Assembly (NCBI GenBank): GCA_964412845.1
Contig: CAYPQM010000007.1
Location: 1-64,000, forward strand
DNA from: JAWWPY01 sp964412845
Lineage (GTDB): Bacteria > Actinomycetota > Actinomycetes > Streptosporangiales > Streptosporangiaceae
Length of the DNA stretch: 64,000 nt
Reading direction: 5' to 3'
In this document: piece after piece, positions 9,417 to 17,674 of the stretch
How the letters are laid out: every line of letters starts with the position of its first letter
How positions within the stretch are numbered: position 1 is the stretch's first letter
Notes under the pieces: model-generated
The model's database searches: none
What the model saw: the letters and a program-made list of their open reading frames with translations, nothing else
What the model was told of the DNA's origin: nothing
Position numbers and translations under genes: made by a program

Positions 9417-11831
9417 TCAGCCCGGTCCCGGCCAGGTCCAGCCGGTGATCGCCGGGTCATCCTCGCCGTATTCGCGGGTGTAGGCGCGGGCCGCGAGGCG
9501 GGCGTCGGACATCTGCTGGCGTAGGGTGGCCGCGCGGGAGCCCAGGAACGGCACCCGGTCGATGACGTCCATGACGAGGTGGAACCGGTCCAGGTCGTTG
9601 AGCATGACCATGTCGAACGGGGTGGTCGTGGTGCCCTCCTCCTTATACCCGCGCACGTGCAGGTTGTGGTGATTGGTGCGCCGGTAGGTGAGCCGATGGA
9701 TCAGCGACGGGTAGCCGTGGTAGGCGAAGATGACCGGCTTGTCGACAGTGAACAGCGCGTCGAAGTCAGGGTCGGACAGCCCGTGCGGGTGCTCGGTCGC
9801 GGGTTCCAGGCGCATGATGTCCACCACGTTGATGACCCGGACCTTCAGGTCAGGCAGGTGGGTGCGCAGCAGGTCGGCGGCGGCCAGGGTCTCCAGGGTG
9901 GGGGTGTCGCCGGCGCAGGCCAGCACGACGTCGGGCTCGCCGTCGGTGCTGCTCGCCCACGGCCAGATGCCGAGCCCGCGGGTGCAGTGCGCGATCGCCT
10001 GCTCCATGTCCAGGTAATTCAGCGCCGGCTGCTTGGCGGCCACGATGACGTTGACGTAGTTGCGGCTGCGCAGGCAGTGATCGGCCACCGACAGCAGGGT
10101 GTTGCTGTCCGGCGGCAGGTACACCCGGACGATCTCGGCCTTCTTGTTGATGACGTGGTCGATGAAGCCCGGGTCCTGGTGGGAGAAGCCGTTGTGGTCC
10201 TGGCGCCAGACGAGCGAGGACAGCACGTAGTTGAGTGAGGCGATCGGTGCCCGCCACGGGATGTCGCGCGTCACCTTGAGCCACTTCGCGTGCTGGTTGA
10301 ACATCGAGTCGATGATGTGGATGAACGCCTCGTAACAGTTGAACAGGCCGTGCCGCCCGGTCAGCAGGTAGCCCTCCAGCCAGCCCTGGCACAGATGCTC
10401 GGACAGCACCTCCATGACCCGGCCATTCGGGGCGAGGTGATCATCGCCGGGCAGGCCGATCGCGTCCCAGGCCCGGTCGGTCACCTCGAACACGGCGCCG
10501 AGCCGGTTGGACGCGGTCTCGTCCGGGCCCATCAGCCGGAACCGGTCCGGGTTGCGGCTGATGATGTCGCGCAGAAACGTGCCCAGCACCCGGGTGGCTT
10601 CGCTGAACTCGGCGCCGGGACGCTCCACGGGCACGGCGTAGTCGCGGAAGTCCGGCATGGCGAGGTCACGCAGCAGCCGCCCGCCGTTGGCGTGCGGGCT
10701 GGCGCTCATCCGCTGATGCCCCTGCGGCGCGAGCGCCTGGAGTTCCGGGATCAGGTGCCCGGCCTGGTCAAACAGTTCCTCGGGCCGGTAGCTGCGCATC
10801 CACTGCTCGAGCTGCTCGCGGTGCTTGGCGTTGGTGCGGGTCTCGGCCAGCGGGACCTGGTGGGCGCGCCAGGTGCCCTCGACCGGGAGGCCGTCGACCA
10901 CCTTCGGGCCGGTCCAGCCCTTCGGGGTGCGCAGCACGATCATCGGCCAGGTGGGCCGGGCCGGGCGTGCACCGGCGCCCGGCCGCAGCGAGCTCGCGGG
11001 GTCGCGGGCCTCATGCTGGATGGCGGCGATGGTGTCCAGGACCTGATCGAGCGTGGCCGCGAGTTCCTGGTGGACCGCCGCGGGGTCGTCGCCGACCACG
11101 AAATGCGGCTCGTAGCCGTAGCCGCGCATCAGCGCGATCAGCTCATCGTCAGGGATGCGGGCCAGCACCGTCGGGTTGGCGATCTTGTACCCGTTGAGGT
11201 GCAGCACCGGCAGCACCGCGCCGTCGGTCGCCGGGTTGAGGAACTTGTTCGAGTGCCAGCTCGCCGCCAGCGGGCCGGTCTCCGCTTCCCCATCGCCCAC
11301 CACGCACAGCACCAGCAGATCCGGGTTGTCGAACGCGGCGCCGTAGGCGTGCACCAGGGCGTAGCCGAGCTCGCCGCCCTCGTGGATCGATCCGGGTGTC
11401 TCGGGGGCCACGTGGCTGGGGATGCCGCCGGGGAAGGAGAACTGCCGGAACAGGGCCCGCATCCCGTCCTCGTCCTGGCCGATCGAGGAGTACACCTCGC
11501 TGTAGGTGCCTTCCAGGTACGCGTTGGCCACCAGCCCCGGGCCGCCGTGGCCCGGGCCGGTCACGTACAGCGCGCTGAGGCCACGTTCCCTGATGACCCG
11601 GTTCATGTGCGCGTACAGCAGGTTCAGGCCGGGTGTCGTGCCCCAGTGCCCGAGCAGCCGTGGCTTGACGTGCTCGGCCCGCAGCGGTTCCCGCAGCAGA
11701 GGGTTGTCCAGCAGGTAGATCTGGCCGACGGACAGGTAGTTCGCCGCCCGCCAGTAGGCGTCGATCAGGTCCATGTCTGGCTGGCCAGGGGTCCGGGTCG
11801 GTACCGGATCAGTGCGTGTCACACCATGCAT
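9417..11831 (-). CDS. xfp: Xylulose-5-phosphate/fructose-6-phosphate phosphoketolase
   Basis: 804 residues, full length. GHWGTTPGLN (61-70), GPGHGGPG (92-99) and GDGEAETGPLA (179-189) belong to the thiamine diphosphate site. The enzyme cleaves xylulose-5-P (and often fructose-6-P) to acetyl phosphate plus glyceraldehyde-3-P or erythrose-4-P. The ATG at 11831 directly abuts GGAAGG; a GTG at 11822 sits nine bases from the same element and may be the true start. Its downstream partner is acetate kinase. Confidence 0.95.
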   Translation of the reverse strand: MHGVTRTDPVPTRTPGQPDMDLIDAYWRAANYLSVGQIYLLDNPLLREPLRAEHVKPRLLGHWGTTPGLNLLYAHMNRVIRERGLSALYVTGPGHGGPGLVANAYLEGTYSEVYSSIGQDEDGMRALFRQFSFPGGIPSHVAPETPGSIHEGGELGYALVHAYGAAFDNPDLLVLCVVGDGEAETGPLAASWHSNKFLNPATDGAVLPVLHLNGYKIANPTVLARIPDDELIALMRGYGYEPHFVVGDDPAAVHQELAATLDQVLDTIAAIQHEARDPASSLRPGAGARPARPTWPMIVLRTPKGWTGPKVVDGLPVEGTWRAHQVPLAETRTNAKHREQLEQWMRSYRPEELFDQAGHLIPELQALAPQGHQRMSASPHANGGRLLRDLAMPDFRDYAVPVERPGAEFSEATRVLGTFLRDIISRNPDRFRLMGPDETASNRLGAVFEVTDRAWDAIGLPGDDHLAPNGRVMEVLSEHLCQGWLEGYLLTGRHGLFNCYEAFIHIIDSMFNQHAKWLKVTRDIPWRAPIASLNYVLSSLVWRQDHNGFSHQDPGFIDHVINKKAEIVRVYLPPDSNTLLSVADHCLRSRNYVNVIVAAKQPALNYLDMEQAIAHCTRGLGIWPWASSTDGEPDVVLACAGDTPTLETLAAADLLRTHLPDLKVRVINVVDIMRLEPATEHPHGLSDPDFDALFTVDKPVIFAYHGYPSLIHRLTYRRTNHHNLHVRGYKEEGTTTTPFDMVMLNDLDRFHLVMDVIDRVPFLGSRAATLRQQMSDARLAARAYTREYGEDDPAITGWTWPGPG

Positions 11832-11900
11832 CCTTCCGCTCGTACTCGAACCTGGTACATCGAGGGTCTCGGCACAACCACCGCGAAGTGAACGGCGCGT

Positions 11901-11945
11901 ATCCCGCCCGCCGGGATCCCGCCCGCCGGGATCCCGTCCGCCGGG
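11901..11945. repeat. Triple 15-bp direct repeat between mgtA and xfp
   Basis: Three contiguous units of ATCCCGCCCGCCGGG (the third has one change) lie in the 136-bp gap between two minus-strand genes. The junctions form the palindrome CGGGATCCCG twice, 15 bp apart. It could be a terminator-like structured element or an operator for the downstream phosphoketolase operon. Confidence 0.85.
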
Positions 11946-11967
11946 CAGCGACTGGGTGCGCCGGGTA

Positions 11968-14661
11968 TCACCGCTGTGCTGTCGGCGGGCCCGGCTGGCC
12001 CGCAGCGGTGCTGAAGTAGGCGGCCCGGCGGCGGAGGTGGCGGATTCCGGTGTACCGCCGGGTGCTCACCGATGGGGTGGCCGCCGCGCCGTAGAAGATC
12101 CGCTTGCCGATCTCGATCAGGGCGAGGTAGCCGGCCACCATGGCCGCCAGCGCGGCGTAGAACGCGGCTGGCAACGGCTGGAAGCCGAGAGTGCCGGCCA
12201 GTGGCGTGGCCGGAAGCACCGCGCCCACGGCGACGACGCCGGCGGCGGCCAGGACCAGCGGCAGGCTGGGATGGCTGCGGAAGAACGGGATGCGGCGGGT
12301 GCGGATCGCGAAGATAACCAGGGTCTGGGTGGCCAGGGACTCAACGAACCAGCCGGAGCGGAACTCCGCCGGGCCGGAGTGGAAGACCCACAGCATGACG
12401 CCGAAGGTCATGAAGTCGAACACGGAGCTCAGCGGCCCGAAAAAGATCATGAAGCGGCGGATGAACCCGATGTCCCAGTGCGAGGGGCGGCGCAGCTGCT
12501 CCTCGTCCGCGTTGTCGGTGGGGATGGCCAGCTGGCTGCTGTCGTAGAGCAGGTTGTTCAGCAGGATCTGGGACGGCAGCATGGGCAGGAACTTCAGGAA
12601 CAGCGACGCGCCGGCGGCGGAGAACATGTTGCCGAAGTTGCTGGACGTGCCCATCAGCACGTACTTGATCGTGTTGGCGAAGATCCGCCGTCCTTCGGCG
12701 ACACCGTCGGCCAGCACGTCCAGGTCCTTTTCCAGCAGGATCACGTCGGCTGCGTCTTTCGCGACGTCCGTGGCTGAGTCAACGGAGATGCCCACATCGG
12801 CCGCATGCAGGGCAAGGGCGTCGTTGACCCCGTCGCCGAGGAACGCCACACCGCCGCCGCTGCGCCGCTGGGCACGCACGATACGCGCTTTGTCCTGGGG
12901 GCTCACCCGGGCGAACACCGTCGTGGCGACGATCGCCGCGGAAAGCGCGGAGTCGTCCATTCCGTCCAGGTCGGCGCCGGTAAGCGCGCCGCCCGCGGCC
13001 AGCCCCAGGTCGCGGCAGACCTTGACCGCGACGGCCGCATTGTCGCCGGTGACGACCTTGACCGCGATACCGAGGTCGGCCAGCCGGTGCAGCGCGCCGG
13101 CCGCGTCCTGCTTGGGCGGGTCGAGGAACACCAGCAGCCCCACCAGGTGCATGTCCCGTTCATCCTGCGCGGTCGGCCCGGCCGGGCTCGACGGCGCGGC
13201 TGAGCTGGGCGGGCCGGCTGGGCCCGGCATAGGACGGACAGCCACCGCGACCACCCGGTTGCCGGCCGCGAATTCCGCCGTCAGCGCGTCCCGGGCGCTC
13301 GCCGGCACGTCCACGCACCGGTCCAGGACCGTCTCCGGTGCCCCCTTGGTGATCATGGTCAGCTGGCCCGACGGGTCACGAACCAGGACTGAGACCATGC
13401 GGCGCTCGTGGTCGAACGGCAGCACCCCCAGCCGCGTGTAGCCCACCAGTGCGGCCCGCTCGCCCGCCGCGGCCGGGGATTCCCACAGCGCCTGGTCGAG
13501 TGGGTTCCCGCCCACGGCGTGCCCGTCGGCGGCCGTGTTCTCAGTGCACAAGAGTCCCCACCGCAGCACCGCGCCCGGGCTGGCGTCACCAGCCGGCACG
13601 GCGCGCGTGTAGTCGATCCGGCCTTGGGTCAGGGTGCCGGTCTTGTCGGTGAACAGCACGTCGACGTCGCCCAGGTCCTCGATGCAGACCAGCCGCTTGA
13701 CCAGCACCTTGCGGTGGCTCATCCGGCGCGACCCGGCGGCCAGGCTGCTGGACACCACGGCGGGCAGCAATTGCGGGGTGATCCCGACCGCGATCGCCAG
13801 CGAGAACAGCAGCGCGTCGATGACCGGCTTGTGCAGCAGCACGTTGATCACGAAGATCGACGTGGTCAGCGTGCCCGCGACATACACCAGCAGCATGGAG
13901 AATTTCCGCAGCCCGACCTGGAACTCGGTGTCCAGGGGATGCGTGCTGAGCCCGGCGGCAATGCTGCCGAACTCGGTGCGGGCTCCGGTCGCCACCACGA
14001 CGCCGCGGGCGCGGCCGGCGTTCACCACGGTGCCCATCAGCGCGCACCCGGACAATTCGGCCAGGGCTGTGCCGGCCGGCACGACCAGGGTGCCCTTGTC
14101 GACCGGCAGCGACTCGCCGGTCAGCACCGACTCATCGCATTCCAGCCCGGTGACATCGAGCAGCCGGATATCGGCCGGGACGATGTCACCGAGCCGCAGT
14201 TCGACCAGGTCGCCAGGGACCAGGGTGGTCACGTCCACCGTGGCCGGTGTGCCGTCGCGGATGACCACCGTCTGGTGGTGGATCTGGGAGTGCAGTGCCT
14301 CGGCGGCCTTCTCGGCCCGGTACTCGTTGACGACACCGAGCCCGACCGACAGGCCGATAATCACGCCGATGATCACGGCGTCGCTGCGCTCACCGACGAA
14401 ATAGGACGCGACCGCCGCGGTCATCAGCAACGCGAGCAGGGGTGAGCGCATCTGGTGCCAGATCACCAGCAGCAGACGGGCCTTGTGCGAGGACACCGCA
14501 TTCGGCCCATACCGGGCCTGCCGCTCCGCGACCTGCCCGGCGGACAAGCCCCCGTCGACGGTCACCTGAAGCTCGCGCAGCACGTCCGCCCCGGCCATCG
14601 TGGCAGCCGACGCCATCGCGATCTCCGACCCGGCCGCCTCCGCCGGGGCGGTGACAGTCAC
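11968..14661 (-). CDS. mgtA: Magnesium-translocating P-type ATPase, MgtA-like
   Basis: 897 residues, the length of MgtA/MgtB-type P3B ATPases. It has an N-terminal cation ATPase domain, the actuator motif LTGESLP (about 181), phosphorylation motif DKTGTLT (D about 339), GDGVNDA (about 607) and around ten membrane segments. ITPQLLPAVVSSSLA precedes the phosphorylation domain, as in Mg importers. It is predicted to import Mg2+ at the expense of ATP. The start is GTG. It lies upstream of phosphoketolase on the same strand, with 136 bp between them, so shared transcription is possible but not shown. Confidence 0.9.
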   Translation of the reverse strand: MTVTAPAEAAGSEIAMASAATMAGADVLRELQVTVDGGLSAGQVAERQARYGPNAVSSHKARLLLVIWHQMRSPLLALLMTAAVASYFVGERSDAVIIGVIIGLSVGLGVVNEYRAEKAAEALHSQIHHQTVVIRDGTPATVDVTTLVPGDLVELRLGDIVPADIRLLDVTGLECDESVLTGESLPVDKGTLVVPAGTALAELSGCALMGTVVNAGRARGVVVATGARTEFGSIAAGLSTHPLDTEFQVGLRKFSMLLVYVAGTLTTSIFVINVLLHKPVIDALLFSLAIAVGITPQLLPAVVSSSLAAGSRRMSHRKVLVKRLVCIEDLGDVDVLFTDKTGTLTQGRIDYTRAVPAGDASPGAVLRWGLLCTENTAADGHAVGGNPLDQALWESPAAAGERAALVGYTRLGVLPFDHERRMVSVLVRDPSGQLTMITKGAPETVLDRCVDVPASARDALTAEFAAGNRVVAVAVRPMPGPAGPPSSAAPSSPAGPTAQDERDMHLVGLLVFLDPPKQDAAGALHRLADLGIAVKVVTGDNAAVAVKVCRDLGLAAGGALTGADLDGMDDSALSAAIVATTVFARVSPQDKARIVRAQRRSGGGVAFLGDGVNDALALHAADVGISVDSATDVAKDAADVILLEKDLDVLADGVAEGRRIFANTIKYVLMGTSSNFGNMFSAAGASLFLKFLPMLPSQILLNNLLYDSSQLAIPTDNADEEQLRRPSHWDIGFIRRFMIFFGPLSSVFDFMTFGVMLWVFHSGPAEFRSGWFVESLATQTLVIFAIRTRRIPFFRSHPSLPLVLAAAGVVAVGAVLPATPLAGTLGFQPLPAAFYAALAAMVAGYLALIEIGKRIFYGAAATPSVSTRRYTGIRHLRRRAAYFSTAAGQPGPPTAQR

Positions 14662-14778
14662 GGCCGCCTACCAGCGAACGCACCGACGGCGGTGCTCATC
14701 GCCCCGCATCGCCGGCTCCGCCACGCATCATGCACCCTCCCCGAGAGAGCAGCCCAGGGTCTAGGGGACGACGATCCT

Positions 14779-14788
14779 CACTATAGTG
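14779..14788. promoter_or_regulatory. Short palindrome upstream of mgtA and the first ogt gene
   Basis: The perfect 10-bp palindrome CACTATAGTG, in an otherwise GC-rich gap between divergent genes, contains a TATAGT that could serve as a -10 element. The 231-bp gap shows no other clear feature, and I could not establish a riboswitch. Confidence 0.3.
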
Positions 14789-14892
14789 GCCCGCGCGATT
14801 TCGCCGGCCCGGGCCGCCCGGGGGCCGGGCTCACGTTCGGCCGACCCTGGCCGTCTGCCAGTCGACACATAACACGTGACCTGGAGATCGCG

Positions 14893-15453
14893 ATGCCCGC
14901 CATCAGCACGACCACGAGCACGACCACGAGCACGACCGTCAGCAGGGCCGTCAGCAGGGCCGTCAACACGACCGTCGACTCACCCATCGGCGCGCTCACC
15001 CTCGTCGCCGAGGACGGCAGGCTGACCGGGTTGTACTTCCCGCACCACTGGTACCGGCCGGATGCCGCCGCCTTCGGCCGGCCCAGCGAGGCGGGGTTCG
15101 ACGAGGCCCGGCGCCAGCTCGGCGAGTACTTCAGCGGCCGCCGGGAGCACTTCGACCTGCCGCTCGACGCCCGCGGTGACGAGTTCCAGCGCAGCGTCTG
15201 GGACAGGATCGCCCGCATCCCCTACGGTCAGACGGTCAGCTATGGCGAACTGGCCCGCGAACTGGGCCGCCAGGTACTGGCCAAGGATGTCGGCGCCGCT
15301 GCCGGGCGCAACCCGCTGTCCGTGATCGTGCCCTGCCACCGCGTCGTCGGCCAGGACGGCAGGCTCACCGGATACGCGGGCGGGCTGGCGCGCAAGAGGT
15401 TCCTCCTCGACCTGGAGGAGCCGGCCGAGCGCAGGTCGGCGAAACTCTTCTGA
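14893..15453 (+). CDS. ogt: Methylated-DNA--protein-cysteine methyltransferase (first copy)
   Basis: 186 residues. The suicide enzyme takes alkyl groups from O6-alkylguanine onto its active-site cysteine, C148 in PCHRVVG. The helix-turn-helix DNA-binding part (FQRSVWDRIARIPYGQTVSYGELA) and C-terminal GYAGGLARKRFLLDLE are intact. Residues 4-27 are a low-complexity Thr/Ser/Val leader coded by a 12-bp tandem array, absent from ordinary Ogt proteins. I chose the ATG at 14893, preceded by GGAG; earlier in-frame codons read into the spacer. It lies 42 bp before the ECF sigma gene and may be co-transcribed with it. Confidence 0.93.
   Translation: MPAISTTTSTTTSTTVSRAVSRAVNTTVDSPIGALTLVAEDGRLTGLYFPHHWYRPDAAAFGRPSEAGFDEARRQLGEYFSGRREHFDLPLDARGDEFQRSVWDRIARIPYGQTVSYGELARELGRQVLAKDVGAAAGRNPLSVIVPCHRVVGQDGRLTGYAGGLARKRFLLDLEEPAERRSAKLF
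14904..14975. repeat. 12-bp tandem array in the 5' end of ogt
   Basis: Six 12-bp units in phase: two AGCACGACCACG, one AGCACGACCGTC, two AGCAGGGCCGTC and one AACACGACCGTC. They encode the Thr/Ser and Val/Ser/Arg/Ala leader of the protein. Confidence 0.9.
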
Positions 15454-15495
15454 CCAGCTAGCTCACGTTTCACCGACCGGGAGCGTCTACCGCAG

Positions 15496-15990
15496 GTGAC
15501 AGGGAAACAGCCATTCGAGACGGTCGTCGCCCGCCATGGGCCGACCGTCCTGCGCGTGTGCCGGGCGGTTCTCGGGCCGCGCGACGCCGACGACGCGTGG
15601 TCCGAGACGTTCCTGGCCGCCCTCAAGGCCTATCCGGACCTTCCCGGCGACGCGAACGTCGAGGCGTGGCTGGTGACGATCGCGCACCGCAAGGCGATCG
15701 ACGTCACCCGCGCGGCCGCGCGCCGCGCGGTCCCGGTCGCCGACGTTCCGGACCATCCCGCCCGGCAGCGGGCCGACGAGCGGGACCTCGACCTCAGCGC
15801 GGCCCTGGTGGCCCTGCCGCGCAAGCAACGGGAAGCGGTCGCCTATCACTACCTGGGCGGCCTGCCCTACGCCGGGGTGGCCGCCGTCATCGGCGGCAGC
15901 GCCGACGCCGCGCGCCGGGCGGCCGCCGACGGCATCGCCGCGCTGCGGAAAACCTACCCGGCCGCCGCAGACCCAGAAGGAGAAGGCTGA
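15496..15990 (+). CDS. ECF-type RNA polymerase sigma factor
   Basis: 164 residues from a GTG start. Sigma region 2 (about 10-75, ARHGPTVLRVCRAVLGPRD) and region 4 (about 100-155, LVALPRKQREAVAYHYLGG) are present with no extra domains. Its TGA overlaps the ATG of the second alkyltransferase gene, so synthesis of the two is coupled. ECF sigma genes are usually coupled this way to their own anti-sigma factor. Here the coupled partner is an Ogt-like protein with an N-terminal extension, which makes it the candidate regulator. No promoter could be assigned. Confidence 0.9.
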   Translation: MTGKQPFETVVARHGPTVLRVCRAVLGPRDADDAWSETFLAALKAYPDLPGDANVEAWLVTIAHRKAIDVTRAAARRAVPVADVPDHPARQRADERDLDLSAALVALPRKQREAVAYHYLGGLPYAGVAAVIGGSADAARRAAADGIAALRKTYPAAADPEGEG

Positions 15991-16601
15991 TGAATGACGA
16001 ACAGGAGGCACGGAGAGTGCTCGACGCCCTGCCCGAGGTCACCGAGGAGCGGCTGCGCGTCCTGCATGACCGCCTGGCCGACCGCGCGGACGCCCGGGGG
16101 GTGCTCGACGTGGCCTACCGCACCGTGGACACGCCGGTCGGCCCGCTGCTGCTCGCGGCGACCGCGAAGGGACTGGTCAGGGTCGCCTTCAGCATTGAAA
16201 GCCACGAAAATGTCCTCACGGCTCTCGCTACCCAGCTGAGTCCGCGGATCCTGCGTGCTCCGCAGCGGCTCGACACCGCCGCACGGGAGATCGACGAGTA
16301 CTTCGCCGGGCGGCGCCGAGAGTTCGACCTGCCCCTGGACTTCAGCCTGTCTAAAGGCTTCCGGCTGACCGTCCTGCGCCACCTGGCCGACATCGGGTAC
16401 GGCCACACCGCCAGTTACGCCGCGGTCGCGGCCGCGGCGGGCCGCCCCAGAGCGGTCCGCGCCGTCGGCACGGCGTGCGCGGCCAACCCGCTGCCCGTCG
16501 TGGTGGCGTGCCATCGTGTCGTCCGCTCTGACGGCTCGTCCGGCGGTTACCGCGGTGGCCCCGCGGCCAAGCAGGCCCTGCTCGCGCTGGAGGCAGCATG
16601 A
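15990..16601 (+). CDS. Ogt-like cysteine methyltransferase with N-terminal extension
   Basis: 203 residues. The Ogt catalytic domain (about 47-203) keeps the acceptor cysteine C174 in VACHRVV and the GYRGG loop. The first 45 residues form a charged helical segment (EARRVLDALPEVTEERLRVL) found neither in the first Ogt nor in E. coli-type Ogt. The start overlaps the sigma stop by one base. I infer that the extension may bind the sigma factor, making this an alkylation-responsive anti-sigma; it could equally be a plain repair enzyme. The DNA-binding part (LSKGFRLTVLRHLADIGYGHTASYAAVA) looks functional. Confidence 0.85.
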   Translation: MNDEQEARRVLDALPEVTEERLRVLHDRLADRADARGVLDVAYRTVDTPVGPLLLAATAKGLVRVAFSIESHENVLTALATQLSPRILRAPQRLDTAAREIDEYFAGRRREFDLPLDFSLSKGFRLTVLRHLADIGYGHTASYAAVAAAAGRPRAVRAVGTACAANPLPVVVACHRVVRSDGSSGGYRGGPAAKQALLALEAA

Positions 16602-16664
16602 GCGTCACCAGTGGTCTGCCGCGACTGTCCGGGACGGCGCGCCGGTGATCCCCTCCTGGCCAGC

Positions 16665-16706
16665 GGTTCACCCCTGGCGCTGGTTTTTCCTGGCGCGGGG
16701 TGAACC
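16665..16706. terminator. Hairpin downstream of the sigma/ogt operon
   Basis: GGTTCACCCC pairs perfectly with GGGGTGAACC, with GCGC/GCGC extending the stem inside. It lies 63 bp after the Ogt-like stop. No T-run follows, so it would be a terminator of the actinobacterial stem-only type, or a protein-binding palindrome. Confidence 0.6.
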
Positions 16707-17554
16707 GGATGCCGCCGCGATACGTGCATTACGGGTGCAGGAGTAGATCGTCCTGACCCGTCCACGTGCAGGGAGCGCACTTGAGACTCGCAGTGACCGT
16801 CCGCTGGGCTACGCCGCCTCCAACCGCGCTGACCGTCTTAGGGCGTGTCCCGCAGGTCTCAGCCTGCTGCGCGCCCGCCGGAGGACGCCTCGCGGCGTTG
16901 CCGTCGTCGGCTCCGCAGGGGCCGTCCGCTGAGCTGCCCGGCTGACCGGTGCGGCGTCCTGCATACCCGGGCATGACTGGTTCACCGGCGGCTATGTCAC
17001 GTCCGCCGATGTCACCGAGCTGGCCGTGCTCGCCGTGAGCGGCGGCTGAGGAGGGGGTTCGTCAACCCTCAGCCACGGGGGCAGATGCGGCCACCGCGAT
17101 CCGGTGCCCGCATCTGCCGCCGCGGCAGCATCCGGCATTGACTACCCTCTGCCGGGTGCTGCTGCGGGCTAATCGATGGACCTGCCTTATGGCTTTTCTG
17201 AGCCCAGGAAACGGCTGCGGCCCTCTTTTCCGTCTCCTTCGCCGTCATCCAGCGACCGTTGCCGCGTCCGGCCATCAATCGCGGAAAAAATGGTCGCAGG
17301 TCAACCCAGGCCATTGTGATCAGGCCAAACACGGCCCGGAGGAAGTGCTGTTGGCACGCGGTGGCCGGTGTTACCTGTGGCGGCTCTTGACGGTTCCTGG
17401 GCTGTTGTTCAGCATGGGTCTGTGCTCGACAGCGGTGCCAGTCTTGCGGTGATCGCCGGACGGACGCTCCGCCGTGGGTTAGTGGGCAGGTAGGCCCGGC
17501 TGGCCTTATCGCCAGGACACCAGGAAGGGGTGGCAGGAACCTGGTCCGGCGCTT

Positions 17555-17570
17555 TTGTGAGCGCTAACAA
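17555..17570. promoter_or_regulatory. LacI-family operator upstream of the GH51 gene
   Basis: TTGTGAGCGCTAACAA is a near-perfect 16-bp palindrome centred on GCGC, the form bound by LacI-family repressors of sugar-utilisation genes in actinobacteria. It lies 104 bp before the arabinofuranosidase start. No LacI-family gene lies in the window, so the repressor would act in trans. Confidence 0.65.
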
Positions 17571-17674
17571 CAGTTACGGATCTCCTCGGCGGAGTGGATG
17601 AATCGTGCTCAGCGGCGAGCGCCAGCGGTCTGGCGCGTGCCGTCGGGCATCAATCCCCAACGAAGGAGAACGTC

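Larger units (their letters stand above)
16602..17674. other. Long non-coding stretch with hairpin and operator
   Basis: About 1.07 kb without a convincing gene. It holds a strong hairpin at 16665-16706 and a LacI-type palindrome at 17555-17570. Open frames of 60-104 codons exist at 17069-17452 on both strands, but none has a good ribosome site or recognisable product. The patch at about 16785-17050 looks like degenerate coding sequence (an open stretch ending in TGA at 17047-17049), possibly a gene remnant. Confidence 0.6.

Noticed and set aside
8173..9483. Long plus-strand open frame across the acetate kinase gene
   Set aside because: It is antisense to acetate kinase and has no recognisable family or ribosome site; high GC makes such antisense frames common.
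10290..11891. Plus-strand open frame of 533 codons
   Set aside because: It is fully antisense to the phosphoketolase, which has clear motifs.
17138..17452. 104-codon frame before the GH51 gene
   Set aside because: No good start context and no family resemblance; a remnant cannot be excluded.
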